This document shows, piece by piece, positions 1 to 7,477 of a stretch of 64,000 nucleotides of DNA. Origin of the DNA: Nostoc sp. CHAB 5824 (lineage in GTDB: Bacteria > Cyanobacteriota > Cyanobacteriia > Cyanobacteriales > Nostocaceae); contig NZ_JAIVFT010000015.1 in the NCBI RefSeq assembly GCF_020829665.1, positions 124,001 to 188,000 of the forward strand, read 5' to 3'. The translations under genes and the position numbers were made by a program. Every line of letters starts with the position of its first letter. Position 1 is the first letter of the stretch. The notes beneath the pieces are model-generated. The model had not been told where the DNA came from. It saw nothing but the letters and a program-made list of their open reading frames with translations, and did not search any database.

Positions 1-2
1 AA

Positions 3-170
3 AGGCTTACTGGTATTTCTGGATATCGGATGGCAGAATTCCATGATGGTACTGGTATTAACGCTGGATGGAGTTTCTGGGCACAAGCCTATGGCGGTAT
101 AAACGGTTTAGCGCAGTCTACGCGCTATTGGGTTAACATTAATGACCAACCCGCTGCAACTCCTTGGTAG
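3..170 (+). CDS. C-terminal end of an unrecognised protein (truncated by the window edge)
   Basis: An open frame enters from the left edge and runs 55 codons to a TAG at 168-170. The visible peptide is rich in Gly, Ala, Trp and Tyr (for example GYRMAEFHDGTG and YGGINGLAQSTRYWV) and has no membrane segment. The composition suggests an extracellular or beta-rich domain, but I recognise no family. The stop is followed within 16 bp by a MITE-like element, so the gene ends just before a repeat. Confidence 0.5.
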   Translation, partial: RLTGISGYRMAEFHDGTGINAGWSFWAQAYGGINGLAQSTRYWVNINDQPAATPW

Positions 171-185
171 GGTAGGTAGTCCTAA

Positions 186-329
186 GAGGGTGTTTGAAAA
201 GTCCCAGAAGGTGTATAATTTTGTGGTTCTGACTTGGAGCAACTACAACGAAAAAACAAGTTTTTAGCCATGTATTGAGATGCTTTGCTGTACTCTCTAT
301 GAGAGTAAAAGTCCTTTTAAAACATCCTC
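186..329. mobile_element. MITE-like element, family A copy 1
   Basis: The left end GAGGGTGTTTGAAAAGTCC and right end GGACTTTTAAAACATCCTC form imperfect terminal inverted repeats around about 110 bp without coding capacity. The same ends recur at 16386, 26881 and 50384. The flanking trinucleotides (TAA and GTT) do not match here, so this is probably an old or degraded copy. Confidence 0.65.
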
Positions 330-439
330 GTTATACTGTTGCACTCTAATAATGATACAAATACGTTGGTAAGAGGAGCAGGAGCAGGAGGACAAGGGGA
401 CAAGAAGAATAACCATGCCCAATGCCCCATGCTGCACAT

Positions 440-2059
440 TTACAATCGACTAGTATCTTTTGTAACTAATTTCCAACCATCAGCTTGGTCAACTAGCTTC
501 ATCGACTCTAGTTGGAGATTGTTAAAAGCAGATGCATGAAGTAGAAAGTAGGGTTGGCCGTTGTAGTGCCAATAATATTCCAGTTCACCAACAGAAGCGG
601 GAATAATGGTGCGATCGCTATAGTAATCCAACGAGGGACGATGGTAAGGAAAAGATGTGTAAATCTTCCTAGTAGCTGGATTTGCTCGCACGATCATGGC
701 GGCGACTGGTTTAACTGGATAAGCTTCAGATAATTCCCAAACCCAGTAGTTAGATTTCATTAACAGCAGCAGCGAAATATAACTTCCCCAAAACAAAATC
801 TTCAGAAATTGCCCGTCGCCTCGCTCTGCCAAAATAGCTGCTAAGGTCATAGTTAAAGCTACTGCTGCAAAAATCAGTTGTAAATCTGTTTTCGGTGTTG
901 TACCCCAACTGAAATAAATACTACCAGCAGAAGCAGCTACAGCAAGTATCGCTAAACCAGCGACCCAAGCACGGGGATAGGATGAGAGTAAAGGCGAATT
1001 TTCTGTATCTGATAACTGGATACCAAAAGCTAAGGCTAAACTAGGATAAATCGGGAATAAATACCAGGGAACTTTGGTAATCATGAAAGAAATTACCAGC
1101 AGATAAACACCACTCCACGCCATTACTAGTTTTGCCCAGCTAAGGTTGCGATTTTCCCAGGTTAAGCGGACAGTTTGCGGTAAGAATAATAGCCACGGCC
1201 ATGTGTATTTGAGAAGTTCAATAACATAGTACCAAGGTGGTTCAGGATTACCCTCTACAAATGAGCCAATTCGGCTTAGTGATGGGTTTACAAGCCCAAT
1301 TTGGGCGAAGGTGTAACCATAGTGAATTAGTTGGGCACCATACCAAGTAGCTACAGGCAGAATGCCAATTAAAATTGCTATCCACAGATAGTAACAAGTG
1401 AGCAGTCGTGGCGTATCCCAAAACAGAAATACGATCGCGATCGCACCTAGTAATACGCCTAGCAATCCTTGAGTCAGGCAAATCAACCCAAAACTAATAC
1501 CAACACCAAGGCAATAACGTAAATCCCGGCGCGATCGCAACACGCACAACATCATTACCATCAAAAAACTTACCATTGCCCCGTCCAACATTGCCAACCG
1601 CCCATGACGCACCACAGGTAGCATTGTTAAGTAAATCAAGGCGCTATAAATAGCAGCCCAACGTTGACGAAATATCTCTCGAGCAATGCAATACAGTAAA
1701 GGTACAGATGTCGCTGTTAAAATTGCTCCAGGCAGGCGCGTTGTCAACTCATTTTCGCCCCCTAGAGAATAAGCCCAAGCAATTAGCAAATGCATCAAAG
1801 GCGGCTTGTTATGATATGGTTCGCCTCCTAGCGTTGGATAAAGCCAACGCATTGAACCTGCTGGAGCGTGCCAAATTTCACGAGCAACCTGTGCCACAGT
1901 CCCTTCATTCCAATCTCGCAGCGGCAATCCTCCCAGATTGATGCTAAACAGTAACACTGCTGCCAATAGCAATACTATTAGCCATACCCAATCAATCCAT
2001 TTGCCAACCGTGCGGTGCTGTTTTTCTAGATGACTCCAAATAAAGCTTCCTTCTTGCAT
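440..2059 (-). CDS. GT39/ArnT-like membrane glycosyltransferase
   Basis: This 539-residue polytopic membrane protein resembles GT39/ArnT-type enzymes that transfer sugars from polyprenyl-phosphate carriers at the outer face of the plasma membrane. After the first membrane helix (about residues 25-45) comes an acidic catalytic-type loop, LRDWNEGTVAQVAREIW, the counterpart of the D-E loop of the family. It is followed by the typical HNKPPL segment and about ten further hydrophobic helices, with a soluble C-terminal tail. The length fits the family. The ATG at 2057-2059 is the first good start. It has no operon partner: both neighbours are more than 250 bp away. Substrate and acceptor cannot be read from the sequence; cell-surface glycan or lipid modification is an inference. 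Confidence 0.75.
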   Translation of the reverse strand: MQEGSFIWSHLEKQHRTVGKWIDWVWLIVLLLAAVLLFSINLGGLPLRDWNEGTVAQVAREIWHAPAGSMRWLYPTLGGEPYHNKPPLMHLLIAWAYSLGGENELTTRLPGAILTATSVPLLYCIAREIFRQRWAAIYSALIYLTMLPVVRHGRLAMLDGAMVSFLMVMMLCVLRSRRDLRYCLGVGISFGLICLTQGLLGVLLGAIAIVFLFWDTPRLLTCYYLWIAILIGILPVATWYGAQLIHYGYTFAQIGLVNPSLSRIGSFVEGNPEPPWYYVIELLKYTWPWLLFLPQTVRLTWENRNLSWAKLVMAWSGVYLLVISFMITKVPWYLFPIYPSLALAFGIQLSDTENSPLLSSYPRAWVAGLAILAVAASAGSIYFSWGTTPKTDLQLIFAAVALTMTLAAILAERGDGQFLKILFWGSYISLLLLMKSNYWVWELSEAYPVKPVAAMIVRANPATRKIYTSFPYHRPSLDYYSDRTIIPASVGELEYYWHYNGQPYFLLHASAFNNLQLESMKLVDQADGWKLVTKDTSRL

Positions 2060-2498
2060 ATTCTATGGTAATCATTTTACTTTCTGGTTTGATTACATAG
2101 AGACATCTAGCGAATCTCCAATGTTGCCACCCAGTAGCAACGTATATTCTTAACAATTGCTAGTTTCCAAGATTAACTCAACTTTCTCTAATTAGCGCTA
2201 TTTTTTGAAAAATTTATCTTAGTTCTTTAAACAACATTTCAGCCAATAAATGATAAAAATAATACAGGCAATAAATTATTTATTACCTGCTCTATAGTCC
2301 GTAAATGAACTTATATTGTATTTTTAACATGACCCTTAGTTTAAATTTTATCTACTTAGTTGTAAGTTAGCTAAATTCAGAAAATTAGAAACTAATTGCT
2401 ACAGTGTTTCAATGGCGTGCTGAACACTTAAAGTAATTAGTTGTAATTTTTTTGGATAGTAATTACCAACATCTTTTAAATCTTCCGCTTCGTTCCCA

Positions 2499-2552
2499 TC
2501 CCGTCTGGGAATAAATTCCGAGGCTAATACCTAAAGTCCTCTTAAGAGGACT
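2499..2552. repeat. REP-like double hairpin
   Basis: A short GGAAT/ATTCC hairpin (2508-2519) is followed by a perfect 18-bp palindrome at 2535-2552 (AGTCCTCTTAAGAGGACT). This pairing resembles cyanobacterial REP-like palindromic units found near IS200/IS605-type elements. No transposase is present, so it would be a solitary unit. The rest of the 1.1-kb gap between 2060 and 3215 is AT-rich and shows no gene. Confidence 0.45.
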
Positions 2553-2761
2553 AAATACAAGATTTTCAGCGATGTAGATGGCTGGACTCTGTAAAAGCAA
2601 AATTGATGCCGTACTTTCTGCTAACTTAGCCTACAACACTACTTAGATTTTTTCAAAAATAATTTACAATTCCTATAGAGATGATTATTGATTAAAATTA
2701 CTTCAAATTTGTTAATTTGAAGTAGCTGGATAAAAATATTTACTATTATTGCAAATGCTAC

Positions 2762-2926
2762 CCTTCTCTTCGAGACGCTACGTGAACAAGAACTCCAAGG
2801 CGAACATTCCGCAACTCTTAGAGACGCTACGCGAACGCTTAACGCGGTAGCGTCTCTAAGAGTTGCTATGCCGTTGGCGAAGCCTCTCGTTCGCGTTAGC
2901 GTCTCTGAAAGAGAAGAGAAGGCTTT
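2762..2926. repeat. Palindromic GAGACGCTACG repeat cluster
   Basis: Several inverted copies of GAGACGCTACGCGAACG and its complement are packed together, including a long inverted pair centred near 2840 and an outer CTTCTCTT/AAGAGAAG pair. Such AGAGACGCTA palindromes are dispersed through Nostoc-type genomes. A reading frame on the minus strand here is made of the repeat and is not a gene. Confidence 0.6.
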
Positions 2927-3215
2927 ACGCTCCATATGACATTGTGTAATTAATTCTGTGCGACTACTTAGCATTTTAAATTTTATTAAGCGACTATTAA
3001 ATTTAAATATCTCTGTTATAAGTAGGTAAGCACGATTAAAAATAACTATGTGAACCTATGTAAAGCACTATAGTTGTCTTTAAAAATAAGCTTTTAACCG
3101 ACTTACATTTCTTAACTTAGTTATATTTTTTAGCGTCCACCTTCTTATGCTTTTCAAAAGTATAAAAGCATTTTTTTACAATAATAAACAGCGATAAAAT
3201 CCTGGGAGGTTGTTA

Positions 3216-4454
3216 ATGAATTTACCTGTAGTTGTTGATGTTACTATTGGCTTAGTTTTTATTTACTTGATTTTGAGCTTACTAGCTTCCGAAATTCAGG
3301 AGTTGATTACCACATTATTACAATGGAGAGCTAAACATTTAAAAACTTCAATTGAATTACTTCTAGCAGGTGGTAGCGAAACTGAAAAATCAGATATTTC
3401 TAGTGAAAAGCCAGATATTAATAAAGCAAAAACAGATATTGATAAAGCAAAAGAATTGGTACAAAAACTTTATAGCGATCCTTTGATTAATACCTTAAAT
3501 CAACAAGCCCAGGAGGAAATAGAAAAGCAGTTTCGGCAAATTACTAAAAGTATTGACAAAAAAGGACTAGGAGAAAAACAAAGTGGACCTTCCTATCTTC
3601 CTTCTGAAACATTTGCAATTACTTTATTAGATACCTTAAAAATTCCTCAGTTAATTACTTATGTGAAACATCCTAGTGAAGAGTTAAAAACTAACTTGTA
3701 CATGATATTAGAATCTTACAAAGAAATTAAAACAGGTGTTAATGATGAAACTAAAGAAAGTGAAAGTTACAAAAAAATTACAAAAATTTATGGAGACTTT
3801 GACGCAAAATTTATAAAATTTGTTAATGAAGACTTAAAAGACTTACCTGATAATGTACCTCATAATTTAATCAAGAGTCTTGCTGTAATTGCTGAACGTA
3901 GTAGGATAAAGATTGGCGACCTCACAGAAGAAATAAATCAGTTTAAAAATGAGGTCGAAACATGGTTTGATCGCTCTATGGCTCGAGCCAGTGGTGTTTA
4001 TAAGCGCAATGCGAAAGGAGTTGCTATTTTAATTGGAATATCAATTGCCATATTAACCAATACTGATACATTTCACCTCATTAAAAGACTGTCGCAGGAT
4101 TCGGTTATCCGCTCTACCATTACTCAAAGTGCAAGTCAACGAATTGATTATATCAAAGACCCAGAAGCCAGAAAACAAATTGAAAAAGTTTTGGGAGATA
4201 CTTCTGTACCTATTGGATGGCAAAACATCAATCAGCAGTTTGAGTTATTAGATGTTAAAGACTCGAATAATGGAAAGGTCTTATTAATTAGAATTTGGCA
4301 GGGTTTTAAATTAATTTGCGGTTGGATAGTGAGTGGTTTGGCTATTGCTATGGGTGCGCCTTTTTGGTTTGATATCCTGAATAAAGTTGTCAATGTGCGA
4401 AATGCAGGGCCAAAACCTGCTGCGTATACTAAGGATCAACCGTCTCAGAAATAG
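3216..4454 (+). CDS. Uncharacterised membrane protein
   Basis: The protein has 412 residues from ATG 3216, chosen over an upstream TTG because GGGAGG lies 6 nt before the ATG. An N-terminal membrane helix (about residues 5-27, VDVTIGLVFIYLILSLLASE) is followed by a long charged, Lys/Glu-rich helical region with probable coiled-coil character. Two further hydrophobic helices are near residues 265-285 and 365-390. The topology suggests a membrane-anchored protein with a large cytoplasmic or periplasmic loop. I recognise it only as a cyanobacterial hypothetical family and can assign no function. It converges tail to tail with the recombinase-like gene, 13 bp away. Confidence 0.7.
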   Translation: MNLPVVVDVTIGLVFIYLILSLLASEIQELITTLLQWRAKHLKTSIELLLAGGSETEKSDISSEKPDINKAKTDIDKAKELVQKLYSDPLINTLNQQAQEEIEKQFRQITKSIDKKGLGEKQSGPSYLPSETFAITLLDTLKIPQLITYVKHPSEELKTNLYMILESYKEIKTGVNDETKESESYKKITKIYGDFDAKFIKFVNEDLKDLPDNVPHNLIKSLAVIAERSRIKIGDLTEEINQFKNEVETWFDRSMARASGVYKRNAKGVAILIGISIAILTNTDTFHLIKRLSQDSVIRSTITQSASQRIDYIKDPEARKQIEKVLGDTSVPIGWQNINQQFELLDVKDSNNGKVLLIRIWQGFKLICGWIVSGLAIAMGAPFWFDILNKVVNVRNAGPKPAAYTKDQPSQK

Positions 4455-4467
4455 TGTTTATATTCAA

Positions 4468-5784
4468 TTAGAAAATAAAAATAACTCGGAGTTTTAATTC
4501 TTTATTCGGAAAAAGAATCTCAATTTGCCTAATAAATTCTCGAAAGTAAAATCGTCGCTCTGTTTCCGACAAGTCTAACCAAAATTGTGGTATGGAAACA
4601 GCTTGAGCAACAGAACGCAAGTTAACTGGGGGAAGAGTCGCCAACTTTGCTTCGAGTCCAGAAATTTCTGTGCGGAGTTTGTAAGCCCTTAACTTTGCTG
4701 TTTCAACATCTAAAATTCCAGTTTCGATTAAAGCGGGTAACTGAGCAAGTATTTCTTGCTGACGAGCGATCGCTTGTCCTAAACTATTCTTCACTGCATC
4801 CAATTGGGGAAAATTCATCCCCGCTACAGCTAAGGGTAAGTCACGGCAAACCGTTTCAATTGTATGTTCTAAAACCTCTTGGTAGGGAATAGCCTTACAC
4901 TTGGGGCGTTGAGGACAGCTAGTAGAACGTAAATAAAGATACTCCTTATCTTGATTGCGTTGCGTGACACGAGTAACTGTCATGTGTGACTGACACTCAG
5001 CACAGACAACCAACCCAGCTAAAGAACGCGGTGCACTAGCAGTTCGAGATGGTAAACGGCTGTTACGGCGTAAAAGTCGGTCAATTTGGGCGGCTTCTTC
5101 CTTAGAAATTATCGGAATATGGGTATTGGAGATAATTTCACCATTTTGGTAAGCTGTATTGCCACGATAAACTGGATTAGTTAGCCAGCGTCTTCCTGTG
5201 GTGACAGAGATTTTTTTGCCGTATTTTTTCGCCAAGTAACGAACTGAACCCCGCAGGGAACCATAAAGTAAAAAGTGTTCAAAAAAATCTTTGACTACTG
5301 GTGAAGTACTGCGATCAATAGTATATTTTCCCTTACCTCTGCGATAGCCATAGGGAACTTTGCCGGGTGGCGGTGCTACATCGAGACGATTACGGGCGTG
5401 TCCTTGACGAATGCGACGGCTACGTTGCTGACGTTGGATTGCATATAGCAAATTCAGCAAGTCAGCGCCCAGAGGGTAACTTTCGGAAGTATAGGGCTGT
5501 TCTGTGGCAATTATTGCTACTCCCATTACTTCGAGTTGATGTAAGCGATCGCTAATTTCCTCTACAGTATCCCCTAATTCTTCCAATCGACGAATTAAGA
5601 GATAATCTGCTGGTTCAGTTTCGCAATCGGTAAATAATTGTTGTAATTGCGTTCGCGCAGCGTGTCCAGAAGACTCTGGCTTGCCCAAATCTTCATAAAC
5701 CCGATCCACCTCCCATCCCCAATCGGCTTGATCGGGAGAAGATTCTAGTAGAGGATTGGTGTAAGAGTAGGCAATTATTTTCAT
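4468..5784 (-). CDS. Large serine-recombinase-family protein, catalytic residues apparently lost
   Basis: This 438-residue protein resembles XisF-type serine recombinases. The N-terminal resolvase-like domain (1-130) is followed by a recombinase DNA-binding domain (about 130-240, PPPGKVPYGYRRGKGK), a zinc ribbon (C261, C264, C290, C296) and a helical C-terminus. The catalytic core is atypical. The usual Y-x-R-V-S start reads AYSYTNP, so the nucleophile position is Asn. The DRLGR-type motif reads EELGD (68-72), so both expected Arg residues are acidic. R44 of the SG-x4-R segment is kept. DNA binding looks preserved, but strand cleavage is doubtful. It could be a regulator or a chromosomal homologue derived from an excision element; no att site or element boundary is visible. 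The start codon directly abuts a heptamer repeat tract. Confidence 0.7.
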   Translation of the reverse strand: MKIIAYSYTNPLLESSPDQADWGWEVDRVYEDLGKPESSGHAARTQLQQLFTDCETEPADYLLIRRLEELGDTVEEISDRLHQLEVMGVAIIATEQPYTSESYPLGADLLNLLYAIQRQQRSRRIRQGHARNRLDVAPPPGKVPYGYRRGKGKYTIDRSTSPVVKDFFEHFLLYGSLRGSVRYLAKKYGKKISVTTGRRWLTNPVYRGNTAYQNGEIISNTHIPIISKEEAAQIDRLLRRNSRLPSRTASAPRSLAGLVVCAECQSHMTVTRVTQRNQDKEYLYLRSTSCPQRPKCKAIPYQEVLEHTIETVCRDLPLAVAGMNFPQLDAVKNSLGQAIARQQEILAQLPALIETGILDVETAKLRAYKLRTEISGLEAKLATLPPVNLRSVAQAVSIPQFWLDLSETERRFYFREFIRQIEILFPNKELKLRVIFIF

Positions 5785-5871
5785 TTGTCATTTGTCATTG
5801 GTCATTAGTCATTAGTCATTAGTCATTGGTCATTGGTCATTAGTCATTGGTCATTGGTCATTGGTCATTGC
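5785..5871. repeat. Heptamer tandem repeat GTCATTR
   Basis: About twelve heptamers alternating GTCATTA and GTCATTG (first copies TTTGTCA). This is the short tandemly repeated repetitive sequence class known from heterocystous cyanobacteria. It lies immediately upstream of the recombinase-like start codon, so it occupies that gene's leader. Confidence 0.85.
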
Positions 5872-5899
5872 GACAAAACCAGGTAGAGACTTTTTCAAT

Positions 5900-5972
5900 A
5901 ATTCCCCCTTGTCCCCTTGTCCCTTTGTCCCCTTATCTCCTTGTCCCCTTGTCCCCTTGTCCTCCACTCCCC
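5900..5972. repeat. C/T-rich low-complexity tract
   Basis: Repeats of the type TTGTCCCC, about eight copies. Similar C/T or G-rich tracts occur at 13838-13916, 38105-38200 and 48640-48710, always between genes. Confidence 0.6.
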
Positions 5973-5973
5973 A

Positions 5974-6333
5974 TCACTGTTGACTCAACTCGATAATATT
6001 TCCATCAGGATCTTGAGTGAACAGAGCAGGGCGACCAGAAGCACTGGGTTGAATAGGATAATTATGATTGAGCAAGTCTTGTTTTGCAGCGTCCAAGTTA
6101 GCAACTGAGAAAGCGACGTGGGGGTTGCGTCCCCATTTTTCGTTTGGGTTTTCGGTGGGGACGGTAGGTGCAACTATCAGGTGAATTTGATAGTTGCCGA
6201 CTTGATACCATGCACCAGCGTATTTCAGGGAACGATCTATTTTGGATAATCCCAATACTTTGCCATAAAAGTGTTCGGAGCGTTCTAAGTCAATCACGAG
6301 AATTGCTGTATGGAGACTTTGGGTAATCTGCAT
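5974..6333 (-). CDS. VOC (glyoxalase/bleomycin-resistance fold) protein
   Basis: This is a 119-residue single-domain vicinal-oxygen-chelate protein. Typical beta-alpha-beta-beta-beta modules start with LHTAILVIDLERSEHFYGKV and end with FTQDPDGNIIELSQQ. Candidate metal ligands are the His of LHTAI, the His of NPHVAF and the Glu of IIEL, as in metal-binding members. The sequence supports the fold but not the substrate; a lyase, dioxygenase-like or binding role are all possible. It starts at ATG 6331-6333 and is separated from the recombinase-like gene by repeats, so co-transcription is uncertain. Confidence 0.8.
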   Translation of the reverse strand: MQITQSLHTAILVIDLERSEHFYGKVLGLSKIDRSLKYAGAWYQVGNYQIHLIVAPTVPTENPNEKWGRNPHVAFSVANLDAAKQDLLNHNYPIQPSASGRPALFTQDPDGNIIELSQQ

Positions 6334-6391
6334 TGTTGGTAAGTGCGATCGCGTTTATTTAAATTTTGACGTAGTTTTGGCATATACTTTG

Positions 6392-6477
6392 ACCTCTCTC
6401 CAAACCTCTCTCCTAAAAGGAGAGAGGCTTTGAATCTTACTCCCCTTCCCTTGTAGGGAAGGGGCCGGGGGTTAGGT
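6392..6477. repeat. Dispersed double-hairpin repeat
   Basis: Two adjacent hairpins, CCTCTCTCCTAAAAGGAGAG and CCCCTTCCCTTGTAGGGAAG, followed by GGGGGTTAGGT. Related hairpins occur at 16261-16300 and 24841-24925. The sequence just after it (GAACTCAGCACAGAAGCGCC) recurs in variant form at about 10930-10950. Confidence 0.6.
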
Positions 6478-6600
6478 CTGTATTGAACTCAGCACAGAAG
6501 CGCCATTATATTGATGCGATCGCACTACTTGCGAATAATTGCTGTCTTGCCGTTGAGTATTTGCATCGCCGTGTTATCTCAATGCAAGCTCTTACAATTT

Positions 6601-6712
6601 GATTGTATCGGCTAACAATGCGATTGTTTCGACTAACAATGCGATTGTTTTGACTAACAATGCGATTGTTTTGACTGACAATGTGATTGTTTCGACTAAC
6701 AATGCCATTGTA
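6601..6712. repeat. 21-bp tandem repeat, about 5.3 copies
   Basis: The unit approximates GACTAACAATGCGATTGTTTT. The AACAATGCGATTGTT core is itself nearly palindromic, so each copy could form a small hairpin. Copies differ by one to three bases. Confidence 0.8.
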
Positions 6713-6774
6713 CTAACTTGCTACGCCTGCCTAATGAGTATAATATGGTCGCGCCCCTGTTAAATGCTATCACT

Positions 6775-6937
6775 CTATCACTCTGGTAATCTCTTTAACG
6801 CCTCCCGTGCGATCGCCTCTCAATATTCATCCTTTGCTGTCTGCAAATGAACCCTCGCCTGTGCGTAGCTTTCTTCTCCTTGTGCAAGCCTTCCTAAACA
6901 GTGGTAAGTGAATGCTTGGGAATAGCGATCGCCAATC
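6775..6937 (-). pseudogene. Duplicated 3' fragment of the TPR gene
   Basis: This stretch matches the last part of the TPR gene at 7475-7655 base for base over long runs (for example GGTAATCTCT, CCTCCCGTGCGATCGCC, CAATATTCATCCTT and CCTAAACAGTGGTA). It lacks about 22 bp in the middle, so the frame is lost. It has the same orientation as the TPR gene and is separated from it by hicBA. It is best read as a decayed partial duplicate. Confidence 0.75.
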
Positions 6938-6997
6938 TAAACTTTAATTTTTAGCTTACAATTTAGTAATATAGCCAGTTTTGTACAAAATCTCCAA

Positions 6998-7240
6998 ATG
7001 CTGACAGAGTATATTCAAGCAGCTTTGCACAGAGCAAATTATGAAATTTTAGAAGATGGTACTTTTTATGCAGAAGTACCTGAATTGCAAGGGTTATATG
7101 CAAATGCGTCTACACTGGAAGCTTGCAGAGAAGAGCTAAAACAATCTTTAGAAGAGTGGATTGTTTTAGGACTACAGTTAGGGCATAATTTACCTGAATT
7201 AGACGGAATCTCTCTTGCTTTGAAAAAGGATGCGGCTTAA
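6998..7240 (+). CDS. hicB: HicB-family antitoxin
   Basis: This 80-residue protein has the partial RNase-H-like HicB fold. EILEDGTFYAEVPELQGLYA is the hallmark strand-turn-strand, followed by the helix ACREELKQSLEEWIVLGLQLG. It should bind and neutralise the HicA toxin and may repress the operon. No clear C-terminal DNA-binding domain is present, which is common in short HicB proteins. Its TAA overlaps the hicA ATG by one base (TAATG), which indicates translational coupling. The order antitoxin then toxin is the hicBA arrangement seen in many cyanobacteria. Confidence 0.85.
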   Translation: MLTEYIQAALHRANYEILEDGTFYAEVPELQGLYANASTLEACREELKQSLEEWIVLGLQLGHNLPELDGISLALKKDAA

Positions 7241-7458
7241 TGCCAAACTTTGGGCCGGTTAATCGCAGGGATTTAATTTATTACCTGAAAAAACTTGCTT
7301 TTGAAGGCCCTTACTCAGGTACAAAACATCAATTTATGGTTAAAGATGAACTGAGATTAATCATTCCTAACCCCCACGAAGGAGATATCAGCAAAAGCTT
7401 ACTGGCAAAAATTTTAAAACAAGCTCAAGTTAGTAGAGACGAATGGGAAGCGCTTTAA
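7240..7458 (+). CDS. hicA: HicA-family mRNA interferase toxin
   Basis: This 72-residue dsRBD-like protein starts with NRRDLIYYLKKLAFE. The catalytic-His region GTKHQFMV is followed by LRLIIPNPHEGDISKSLLAK and LKQAQVSRDEWEAL, the complete HicA pattern. It should cleave mRNA unless bound by HicB. It is coupled to hicB by a one-base overlap. The pair sits between two copies of the TPR-gene 3' end, which suggests that it arrived as a unit. The catalytic His is present, so the toxin is probably functional. Confidence 0.85.
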   Translation: MPNFGPVNRRDLIYYLKKLAFEGPYSGTKHQFMVKDELRLIIPNPHEGDISKSLLAKILKQAQVSRDEWEAL

Positions 7459-7477
7459 AGGTGCGATCGCCTTACCA

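Noticed and set aside
339..539. 66-codon plus-strand frame
   Set aside because: It overlaps the end of the glycosyltransferase gene and a low-complexity G/A tract; it has no ribosome-binding site or family.
2639..2974. 111-codon minus-strand frame
   Set aside because: Its centre is made of GAGACGCTACG palindromic repeats, which often leave open frames; there is no coding signal.
5785..5871. CRISPR array
   Set aside because: The unit is only 7 bp with no spacers; this is a heptamer tandem repeat.
6601..6712. CRISPR array
   Set aside because: The 21-bp units abut without spacers and no cas genes are present.
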